Of a stretch of DNA of 6,560 bases, positions 1 to 4,915 are shown piece by piece. The position numbers and the translations under genes are program-made. This stretch comes from an uncultured Slackia sp. (GTDB taxonomy: Bacteria > Actinomycetota > Coriobacteriia > Coriobacteriales > Eggerthellaceae): NCBI GenBank assembly GCA_934646845.1, contig CAKUEV010000107.1, positions 1-6,560 of the forward strand. Reading direction: 5' to 3'. Every line of letters starts with the position of its first letter. The first letter of the stretch is position 1. The notes beneath the pieces were generated by a model. The model was not told the origin of the DNA and did no database searches. It saw only the letters and a list, made by a program, of their open reading frames with translations.

Positions 1-1
1 C

Positions 2-184
2 CGAGAAGCCGAAGTTGCCGCGCTCATCGCCCAAGGACGCAGCAAGAACTACATTGCCGAAACGCTCTTTGTTTCGCAAAACACCGTTCGCACCCATGCG
101 AAAAACGCTTATGCAAAACTCGACATCCACTCGAACCAAGAGCTCATCGACCTCGTACGCGATCGCTACGGCGAAAATCTCTAG
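2..184 (+). CDS. LuxR-type transcriptional regulator, C-terminal fragment (5' end outside window)
   Basis: An open frame runs from the left edge to TAG at 182-184 and gives 60 residues. They match the C-terminal part of a LuxR/GerE DNA-binding domain: REAEVAALIAQG is the entry helix, YIAETLFVSQNTVRTHAKN is the helix-turn-helix with the SxNTVRTH recognition helix, and YAKLDIHSNQELIDLV is the closing helix. The fragment resembles the tail of the complete membrane regulator at 839-2458: by hand about 25 of 56 aligned residues are identical, including AQGRSK, NTV and IHSxQEL. The N-terminal part is outside the window, so a membrane sensor domain like that of the neighbour is probable but unseen. 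The fold is secure; the signal and targets are unknown. Confidence 0.9.
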   Translation, partial: REAEVAALIAQGRSKNYIAETLFVSQNTVRTHAKNAYAKLDIHSNQELIDLVRDRYGENL

Positions 185-250
185 CGCAGCTCTAGCACAG
201 CCCGACCACCAAGGCGCGCACGCATTTTTGACCCTCCCCCACGTATATTC

Positions 251-274
251 AAAAATCCCCCAATGAGCGGGGAT
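251..274 (-). terminator. weak hairpin with T-tract on the minus strand
   Basis: ATCCCC (255-260) and GGGGAT (269-274) form a 6-bp stem with an 8-nt loop. Read on the minus strand the stem is followed by TTTTT (251-255), as in an intrinsic terminator. No minus-strand gene lies immediately to its right, so it could only stop antisense transcription crossing argR. In the plus direction it lies 70 nt after the luxR fragment's stop and has no U-tract. The short stem keeps confidence low. Confidence 0.25.
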
Positions 275-306
275 ATGGGTGAATTATTCCGCCACAAGGA
301 GTACAA

Positions 307-351
307 TTTATGCATCACGAGGGCTTTGCCACGTATTTTATGCATTCATAA
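307..351. promoter_or_regulatory. candidate ArgR operator: 30-bp-spaced TTTATGCAT repeats plus inverted repeat
   Basis: TTTATGCAT occurs at 307-315 and again at 337-345, exactly 30 bp apart, about three helical turns. The second copy is part of an inverted repeat, TTATG (338-342) N4 CATAA (347-351). The AT-rich palindrome of about 14-18 bp, and the arrangement of more than one site, recall ARG boxes bound by hexameric ArgR. The core differs from the E. coli consensus half-site TGAAT. Autoregulation of argR is common in the family. Binding is inferred. Confidence 0.35.
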
Positions 352-352
352 T
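325..352 (+). promoter_or_regulatory. candidate argR promoter
   Basis: TTTGCC (325-330) and CATAAT (347-352) are separated by 16 bp and resemble -35 and -10 boxes for the argR start at 372. An alternative -10, TACAAT at 302-307, has no good -35 partner. If the first choice is right, transcription starts near 359, just before the ribosome binding site. The -10 overlaps the inverted repeat at 338-351, which would suit repression by a bound regulator. This is pattern matching only. Confidence 0.3.
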
Positions 353-371
353 TTCGACTGAGGGGAACGAA

Positions 372-800
372 ATGACGAAACGCGCCGTACGTCACGATGT
401 GATCCGTGACATTATCCGAAAAGGCAACATCAAAACCCAACGCGACCTGGTCGAGCAGCTTTCCGCTGAAGGCTACGACTGCACACAGGCAACCGTCTCC
501 CGCGACATCGCAGGCATGGGCTTGGCGAAATCGCGCGAGGGCTATTATGTGTTGCCCGAAGACCTTCGCTTGCAACGCATGGTGGGCGAACTGGTCGATT
601 CTATCGAAGTCGTCAACAACTTCATCGTGCTGCGCACGCCTTCCGGCATCGCAAGCGGCGTGACCGTGGCGCTTGACGCGGCCGAACTCAAGGGTGTCGC
701 AGGCTCGCTCGCCGGCGACGACACCGTGTTCGTGATGTGCTATTCCTCAATCGACGCCGAGAATGTGGCAGCCGTCATTCGCCGCCTGCAAGAACAATAA
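372..800 (+). CDS. argR: arginine repressor ArgR
   Basis: The 142-residue product has the two-domain ArgR layout and is close to the family's usual length of about 150. Residues 1-65 form the winged helix-turn-helix, with TQATVSRDI at 38-46 matching the ArgR recognition helix. Residues 72-142 form the oligomerisation and arginine-binding domain, with PSGIASGVTVALD at 90-102 and AGDDT at 114-118; the paired aspartates (116, 117) correspond to the E. coli residues that contact arginine. The ATG at 372 is chosen because GAGGGG (360-365) sits 6 nt upstream and the protein then begins like other ArgRs; an upstream in-frame ATG at 279 would add 31 unrelated residues. ArgR works as a hexamer that senses arginine and represses biosynthesis or activates catabolism. 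No arginine genes are in the window, so it acts in trans. It converges on the luxR gene at 839-2458. Confidence 0.95.
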   Translation: MTKRAVRHDVIRDIIRKGNIKTQRDLVEQLSAEGYDCTQATVSRDIAGMGLAKSREGYYVLPEDLRLQRMVGELVDSIEVVNNFIVLRTPSGIASGVTVALDAAELKGVAGSLAGDDTVFVMCYSSIDAENVAAVIRRLQEQ

Positions 801-803
801 ATT

Positions 804-830
804 GGGTCGGAGGGACAGTCCCTCCGACCC
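804..830. repeat. perfect 27-nt palindrome between convergent argR and luxR
   Basis: GGGTCGGAGGGAC (804-816), a single central A (817) and GTCCCTCCGACCC (818-830) form a perfect inverted repeat with 13-bp arms. It begins 3 nt after the argR stop and ends 8 nt before the luxR stop. As RNA it would fold into a very stable hairpin in either direction, so it can act as a bidirectional terminator, although neither side has a proper U-tract (the minus strand continues AATTTATT). A related palindrome lies at 4844-4870. It may belong to a dispersed repeat family rather than being a simple terminator. Confidence 0.8.
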
Positions 831-838
831 ACGATGAC

Positions 839-2458
839 CTATTCCCAATCGCCCTGAAGCATATCGAGCAACTCCTGCTTGGAGTGAATGCACAACTTCG
901 AATACATGCCGCGCGTATAGCCCTTCACTGTATTTTCCGAAAGGTGCAGTTCCTGGCTAATGGCGCTCTTGCTTCGGCCTTGTGCCAAATACCACGCCAT
1001 ATCGCGTTCGCGGTCGGTAAGTCCGAAACGCGCCTGAAGCGCGTCGCAGCGACTCCTCAACGACATCGCGCCATAATCCGGCGCATCCCTTTCGCCCAAC
1101 GCCTCGCCCCCCGAAACCGAGGAATCAACCCCGGGTGAGTCGAGGCCTGCGATGCCGAGCGACACGGCATCGCCTCGCCCGACCGTATCCAAACCCTGCG
1201 CCCCGACATCGGCACGCACGGCTGCACGCAGCTTTTCCTCACGCGCGCGGGAAACGCCGAACGCCGCGAAAAATGGACGCGCAGGCTGGCAATTACGCAG
1301 CACCACCGCCATGGAAAGCGACAGCATACACACAAGCGCAGCCACCACAAACACCGACTGCCCAATATGGGGACCCCATGAAAACATGAGATAACGCCCC
1401 AACTCGCGCGGAAGCAGATGCACCGCCCACACCACGCCAAGGACGATGTACGACGGAATGGAGCTGTGACGCGAGAAATCGTAAACCGCATACCATAGAA
1501 TGCCCAGCATGAACGTGTTCGAAACCGTGACGAGCATAGCTCCGAGTTCCACGAAATCAGACGCGACGATGAGTACCACGCCCGTTACCATAAGCACGAC
1601 CTCGAGCCACCACAAGGCCCCAAAGCTCAAACGGCGCCCGCGCATAAGCACCCAGAAAACCACTGCCGCGCACATCGCAAGCACAAGCAGCTGGTGCGCA
1701 GCTTGAAACGGCAGCGACAACGGGATCGAGAGCCCTTCAGGAAAGCCGCGAGCCACGCCGAGTGCGAACTCGAGCAGAGCGAGCCCCGCAAGCAAGCACG
1801 CAAAACGGCCCCAAGTCGCAGCATCGTAGGCGCCGTCGCGCGCGGGTTCGGGAATAAGCGCGCGGCGTTCGTCGAGCTGGTCAATCGCCTGGCGGAATGA
1901 CACGAACGAAAGCGTCGGCATAAACAAGCCAACCGCGAACACCGCAACGGGCGGGAGCACGCCCAGGAACAGGCCGAGCAAAGCGCTTATTCCCAGACAT
2001 CCGAACGCATAAATCAGCGCCTCGCCCTCGTCGAGGCGATCGAAAAATTCGATCCACATGCCGCCACCCCACGCAATGCCGAGCGCGCCGAGCACCGCCG
2101 CGACAGAGGCAAACGGCATATCGGGATATTCGGTTTGCGCCAACAGGCAGGCGGCGCACAGCGTCATGGCGGTAACGGAAAGCCATTCCATTGCGCGGCG
2201 AGCCCGCGCCGAAAGCGGCACGCGGGAAAACAGCAGCACAAGAGCCACGATAAACGCGACACGTATCAAATTGCTCGCAATGGTAAGGGCGCCCGAATCG
2301 GTTGCCGTATAGCGATCGTAGATGCAGCACTGCGTCCAAATTCGAACCGCCACCAACCCGAAAAAGCAGCCCGACAGCCGCGGCCCATATGTTTGCCAAA
2401 ACTCGCCGAATGAATTTGAGTGCACCAGGCGAACCGCCATCGACTTCGCATCGGCCAT
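839..2458 (-). CDS. membrane-embedded LuxR family transcriptional regulator
   Basis: This 539-residue protein has two parts. Residues about 28-390 carry 10 to 12 hydrophobic segments (for example 60-77, 90-107, 116-135, 146-166, 169-188, 218-237, 252-272, 283-300, 305-325, 335-350, 368-388), so the N-terminal half is a polytopic membrane domain without a recognisable receiver or PAS domain. After a variable Ala/Gly/Asp-rich linker (about 391-475), residues 478-537 form a LuxR/GerE helix-turn-helix with LTDRERDMAWYLAQGRSKSAI and the recognition segment SENTVKGYTRGMYSKL. Such proteins are abundant in Eggerthellaceae, often beside respiratory reductase genes. The ATG at 2458 is supported by AAGGG seven nt upstream; a second Met at residue 7 is a less likely start. 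It lies downstream of the cytochrome/reductase pair on the same strand, so it probably senses a membrane or periplasmic ligand and controls that pair. Ligand and target are inferred. Confidence 0.9.
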   Translation of the reverse strand: MADAKSMAVRLVHSNSFGEFWQTYGPRLSGCFFGLVAVRIWTQCCIYDRYTATDSGALTIASNLIRVAFIVALVLLFSRVPLSARARRAMEWLSVTAMTLCAACLLAQTEYPDMPFASVAAVLGALGIAWGGGMWIEFFDRLDEGEALIYAFGCLGISALLGLFLGVLPPVAVFAVGLFMPTLSFVSFRQAIDQLDERRALIPEPARDGAYDAATWGRFACLLAGLALLEFALGVARGFPEGLSIPLSLPFQAAHQLLVLAMCAAVVFWVLMRGRRLSFGALWWLEVVLMVTGVVLIVASDFVELGAMLVTVSNTFMLGILWYAVYDFSRHSSIPSYIVLGVVWAVHLLPRELGRYLMFSWGPHIGQSVFVVAALVCMLSLSMAVVLRNCQPARPFFAAFGVSRAREEKLRAAVRADVGAQGLDTVGRGDAVSLGIAGLDSPGVDSSVSGGEALGERDAPDYGAMSLRSRCDALQARFGLTDRERDMAWYLAQGRSKSAISQELHLSENTVKGYTRGMYSKLCIHSKQELLDMLQGDWE

Positions 2459-2493
2459 GTCGCTACCCTTCCCATTTCGATTCTGTCTTCGGC

Positions 2494-2499
2494 ATTATA
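2494..2499 (-). promoter_or_regulatory. -10 element, probable luxR promoter
   Basis: The minus strand carries a perfect TATAAT here, 35 nt upstream of the luxR start codon at 2458. Transcription would begin near 2487, leaving a leader of about 29 nt that contains the AAGGG ribosome binding site (2466-2470). No good TTGACA-like -35 box lies 16-18 bp upstream, so an activator may be needed. Its presence suggests luxR can be transcribed separately from the upstream reductase operon. Confidence 0.45.
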
Positions 2500-2515
2500 C
2501 CCGCACTCAACGGGC

Positions 2516-2540
2516 GAAGGCCCGCACGCGGCGGGCCTTC
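2516..2540 (-). terminator. GC-rich hairpin after the reductase gene
   Basis: GAAGGCCCGC (2516-2525) and GCGGGCCTTC (2531-2540) form a perfect 10-bp stem with a 5-nt loop, 38 nt past the reductase stop on the minus strand and just before the luxR -10 box. No U-tract follows on either strand, so it may be a weak or factor-assisted terminator, or a 3' stabilising structure. A shorter stem, CGGGC (2511-2515) with GCCCG (2520-2524), uses the same bases and would compete with it. Confidence 0.5.
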
Positions 2541-2578
2541 AAGGGAAGATAAAGAAAGGGAGGGTTGCATGCAGTCCT

Positions 2579-4075
2579 CTATTTGCCGAACACGTACGCG
2601 CAAGCCGTTTCTTGCGCCTGGCGTCCGTTCACGTTGATGTCGCACACGGCGTTGCCGCCCAAACGGTTGCCGCCATGGATGCCGCCGGTAACTTCACCGG
2701 CCGCGAACAGGCCGGGGATTACGTTGCCGTCGGCGTCGAGCACTTCGGCCGCCGCGTTCACGCGCAAGCCGCCCATACAATGGTGCACGCCCGGCGCCAC
2801 GGGAAGCGCGTAATACGGAGGCTTCACAAGCGGGTTAAGGCTCTTCGTGCGACCCAGCGGGTCGTCAACGCCGTTGGCAATGTTGTCGTTGTACGACTTC
2901 ACCGTAGCAACGAACGCATCCTCGGGCACGCCCATCAGCTTGGCCAAATCGTTGAAGTTATCGGCTACGTGAATAAGGTTTCGCGCAACAAACTTCTCCT
3001 CGATAGACAGGTTGTTGTCATGCACCGACTGATCGAACACGGCGAATGCGCCACGGCCGGGCTGTGCCCATTCGGCTTCCGACACGCGGTCGCGGGTGAG
3101 CAGCTCGTTGGTGAAACGCACGCCATCGGCGTTCACCAAAATAGCGCCGTCGCCGCGAATGTTTTCCGAAAGCAGCGTTGCCGTGGTTTGCTCAACGGTC
3201 GGGTGCACCTGAATTTGGTCGATGTCAACCGTGTCGGCGCCGACGGCCGTCGAGAACACGATGCCGTCGCCCTGCGTGCCCGGCTGGTTCGTGGTCACCG
3301 CATCGCGCAGCTCGGGACGGTATTGCGCGAGCATCTCTTTGTTCGCGCCGAAACCACCCGTGGCAACAATGAGCGCCTTGCACCTGTATTCGATGGGCAG
3401 TCCATTGGGGTTTGTGGCGCGCACGCCCGCAACCTTACCGTCGTCCATCAGAATTTCTTCGACCTTCGTATTGCATACCGCGCTCACGCCACGCTGGCGG
3501 CACTGCTCGGTCATGCCCTTCACGATATACTTGCCCACGGCCTCGCCGCTTTCGGGGCGATGGATGCGCTTCACGCTCGCGCCGCCCGACGTACCGAGCT
3601 TCGAGAGCACGATTCCCATGCTTGCCAGCCAGTCGATGGCATCGCTGGAGCCTTCGCACATGTGGCGAATGAGCTCCATGTTGCCTTTTTCGTGGCCGCC
3701 TTTATACGTGTCGGAAGCCATCAAATCGACTGAATCCTCGATGCCAGCCTCCTTCTGGAAGCGCGTGCAGCATGCGTTCATGCCGCCCTCGGCAAAACAC
3801 GTATTGCCACCAGCAACAGGCATCTTCTCGAGCAAAAGCACTTTGGCACCCTGGTCAACCGCGCCGACCGTCGCCGCCATACCGGCACCGCCCGAACCAA
3901 CCACGATGATGTCATACTCGCCACCGTCAATCGTGGTTTGAGCCGCCTCGTCGGCGAACGACCTCGGAGCAGCACACCCCGTAAGCCCCATAGCCGCAGC
4001 ACCCATGCCCAGCGTGAAAATACCGCCCAGGAAATTGCGGCGGGAGACGCCGCTTGCATTGTTTTTGGAAATCAT
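2579..4075 (-). CDS. Tat-exported lipoprotein FAD-dependent reductase (fumarate reductase/flavocytochrome c type)
   Basis: This 498-residue protein belongs to the FAD_binding_2 fumarate reductase/urocanate reductase/Cgr2-like group. SRRNFLGG (11-18) is a twin-arginine signal and LTGC (31-34) a lipobox, so it should be exported folded and lipid-anchored outside the cytoplasmic membrane. The FAD site is visible as VVGSGGAGMAA (58-68), Glu83 and GGN (89-91), with a C-terminal FAAGEVTGG (457-465). Matching the spacing in Shewanella Fcc3, H291, E304, R328 (the proton-donor arginine, in TRD), H431 and R471 (HGGNRLGGNA) correspond to H365, E378, R402, H504 and R544, so the machinery for reducing an activated C=C bond looks intact. 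It has no heme domain; electrons presumably come from the cytochrome encoded 3 nt upstream. GAGG overlapping the cytochrome stop codon serves as its ribosome binding site. Positions equivalent to Met375 and Thr377 are Leu301 and Ser303, so fumarate need not be the substrate; other enoates or larger enones are possible. Confidence 0.9.
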   Translation of the reverse strand: MISKNNASGVSRRNFLGGIFTLGMGAAAMGLTGCAAPRSFADEAAQTTIDGGEYDIIVVGSGGAGMAATVGAVDQGAKVLLLEKMPVAGGNTCFAEGGMNACCTRFQKEAGIEDSVDLMASDTYKGGHEKGNMELIRHMCEGSSDAIDWLASMGIVLSKLGTSGGASVKRIHRPESGEAVGKYIVKGMTEQCRQRGVSAVCNTKVEEILMDDGKVAGVRATNPNGLPIEYRCKALIVATGGFGANKEMLAQYRPELRDAVTTNQPGTQGDGIVFSTAVGADTVDIDQIQVHPTVEQTTATLLSENIRGDGAILVNADGVRFTNELLTRDRVSEAEWAQPGRGAFAVFDQSVHDNNLSIEEKFVARNLIHVADNFNDLAKLMGVPEDAFVATVKSYNDNIANGVDDPLGRTKSLNPLVKPPYYALPVAPGVHHCMGGLRVNAAAEVLDADGNVIPGLFAAGEVTGGIHGGNRLGGNAVCDINVNGRQAQETACAYVFGK

Positions 4076-4078
4076 GGC

Positions 4079-4678
4079 TTACCTCGTCTCACGATACGGA
4101 ATGCTATCCCAGCCCTCGGGCACGTTCTCGGCGGCCTGGTAATGGCACTCGCTGCACACGAACACCGAAGTTTCGTGCATCTTGTGGCAATCGCCGCAGT
4201 TGGTTACACCATGCTCGCTGAAATCGTGCGGGTTCCACGCCATATAGGCGGTTTTGTTCTTCAGCTTGTCGAGGTCCATGTTGTGGCACGCCTCGTTCAA
4301 GCAGAATTCCTGCGTGGCGAACTCGTCGCTGCGTGAAACCAAATGAGCCGTTTCCTCGTCATAGGCATAATCACCCGACACCCAGCTCAAACCTTCAGTA
4401 ATCTGCTCGCCAAGCTCGGGCGTGTGGCACGTCAGGCAATCTTTACCAGCCTTCTCGTGAGCATTGGCAAGCGAGGTGCCATCGGTGTTGTAGTAGCTTT
4501 CCACATACGAGTTCATCGGCGTATGGCACACCGTCGAGCAAAAACTCGGCTGCTCGTGCCAAACCATGAACCCGCCCGCAGCGGCAACCACAACCACGAC
4601 GCATACGCACGCAGTAATAATGCCGCGGCGACGCTTAGGCGAAGCGGCCTTGGGCGCAGCCTTCTTCTCTTCCTCCAT
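4079..4678 (-). CDS. membrane-anchored multiheme cytochrome c (NapC/NirT/NrfH-like), electron donor to the reductase
   Basis: The 199-residue protein starts with a lysine/arginine-rich cytoplasmic stretch (1-18), then one membrane helix (about 20-40), then an extracytoplasmic heme domain. Five heme-attachment-like motifs are visible: CSTVCH (47-52, CX3CH), CLTCH (81-85), CLNEACH (126-132, CX4CH), CGDCH (161-165) and CSECH (175-179). Three are canonical CX2CH and two have wider spacing. Met55 in CHTPM is a candidate axial ligand for the first heme, and several further histidines could be distal ligands. Quinol dehydrogenases of the NapC/NrfH group pass electrons from menaquinol to extracytoplasmic reductases, and the same pairing is known for Cgr1/Cgr2. 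The ATG at 4678 has AGGAG (4685-4689) six nt upstream. It is the first gene of a two-gene operon with the flavoprotein, whose start lies 3 nt beyond this stop, suggesting coupled translation. It could be tetra- rather than pentaheme if one odd motif is not used. Confidence 0.9.
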   Translation of the reverse strand: MEEEKKAAPKAASPKRRRGIITACVCVVVVVAAAGGFMVWHEQPSFCSTVCHTPMNSYVESYYNTDGTSLANAHEKAGKDCLTCHTPELGEQITEGLSWVSGDYAYDEETAHLVSRSDEFATQEFCLNEACHNMDLDKLKNKTAYMAWNPHDFSEHGVTNCGDCHKMHETSVFVCSECHYQAAENVPEGWDSIPYRETR

Positions 4679-4703
4679 CGCGTACTCCTATCGCAATCAA
4701 TCC

Positions 4704-4721
4704 GTCGACCCCCTGTCGACC
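4704..4721. repeat. tandem GTCGACC repeats upstream of the cytochrome/reductase operon
   Basis: GTCGACC occurs at 4704-4710 and 4715-4721, an 11-bp period of about one helical turn, starting 26 nt upstream of the cytochrome start codon. Each core GTCGAC is itself a palindrome. A third copy lies at 4810-4816 within a larger palindrome. The position inside the probable leader or promoter region suggests a regulator binding site, but nothing in the sequence shows which protein binds. Confidence 0.4.
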
Positions 4722-4732
4722 CTGGTTGCACC

Positions 4733-4752
4733 ATACGCCGCTTGTCGTATAT
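4733..4752 (-). promoter_or_regulatory. weak promoter-like element and inverted repeat upstream of the cytochrome gene
   Basis: On the minus strand TGATATACG resembles an extended -10 (TGn followed by TATACG, 4746-4751), about 70 nt before the cytochrome ATG, with no clear -35. It overlaps an inverted repeat, ATACG (4733-4737) N8 CGTAT (4746-4750). A promoter at this spot would place the GTCGACC repeats in the leader, downstream of the start site. Evidence is thin. Confidence 0.2.
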
Positions 4753-4768
4753 CACCCACATCCTAAAA

Positions 4769-4820
4769 GGGTGGTTTATGCCGCTGAACAGGGCGGTTTT
4801 GAAAGGGTGGTCGACCACCC
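4769..4820. repeat. GGGYGGT repeat cluster ending in a 16-bp palindrome
   Basis: Three related words, GGGTGGT (4769-4775), GGGCGGT (4791-4797) and GGGTGGT (4805-4811), lie in the same orientation with start spacings of 22 and 14 bp. The last is half of the perfect palindrome GGGTGGTCGACCACCC (4805-4820). The cluster lies 90-145 nt upstream of the cytochrome operon and is the best visible candidate for an upstream activator binding region. It contains no credible coding sequence. Confidence 0.4.
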
Positions 4821-4843
4821 ACCCTGCTTTCGAGCATAAAAAT

Positions 4844-4870
4844 AGGTCAAAGGAGCAGTCCCCTTGACCC
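4844..4870. repeat. 27-nt imperfect palindrome related to the element at 804-830
   Basis: This element has the same length and layout as the palindrome at 804-830, including the shared central CAGTCCC and terminal GGTC/GACCC; 19 of 27 positions are identical. Two arm positions changed from G-C pairs there to A-T pairs here on both sides (4849/4865 and 4850/4864), preserving the fold, while two other pairs are broken and one becomes G-T. It lies past the pheT terminator on the minus strand, upstream of the cytochrome operon. Confidence 0.65.
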
Positions 4871-4881
4871 ATTTCGGCAGC

Positions 4882-4909
4882 AAAAAAAGGGAGCCTTTCG
4901 GCTCCCTTT
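4882..4909 (-). terminator. Rho-independent terminator of pheT
   Basis: On the minus strand the sequence forms a perfect 10-bp stem, AAAGGGAGCC and GGCTCCCTTT, closed by a GAAA tetraloop; with the last stem bases this gives an unbroken run of seven T (4882-4888). It starts 6 nt after the pheT stop codon. The plus-strand reading has a weaker tail (CGTTTTC), so it may also work in reverse, although no plus-strand gene ends here. Confidence 0.93.
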
Positions 4910-4915
4910 CGTTTT

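Noticed and set aside
15..266. Plus-strand open frame of 83 codons at the left edge
   Set aside because: It overlaps the LuxR fragment in another frame, and that fragment's helix-turn-helix is unmistakable; the alternative translation has no features.
281..289. GAATTATTC palindrome as an ARG box
   Set aside because: The half-sites are separated by 1 bp instead of the 4 bp of the ARG box consensus, so it was not called as an operator.
279..371. N-terminal extension of ArgR from the ATG at 279
   Set aside because: The extra 31 residues have no counterpart in ArgR, there is no good ribosome binding site, and GAGGGG sits correctly before the ATG at 372.
2420..3733. Long plus-strand open frame (437 codons) opposite the reductase gene
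   Set aside because: It is antisense to a gene with clear FAD and catalytic motifs; its translation is His/Arg/Val-rich with no recognisable domain, as expected for the complement of a GC-rich coding region.
3222..3941. Plus-strand open frame of 239 codons
   Set aside because: It also lies wholly opposite the reductase gene, has Ser/Pro-rich composition typical of a shadow frame, and has no ribosome binding site or motifs that I recognise.
4343..4867. Plus-strand open frame of 174 codons across the cytochrome 5' region and the gap
   Set aside because: Half lies antisense to the cytochrome and the rest runs through the repeat cluster and palindrome; no domain or start signal supports it.
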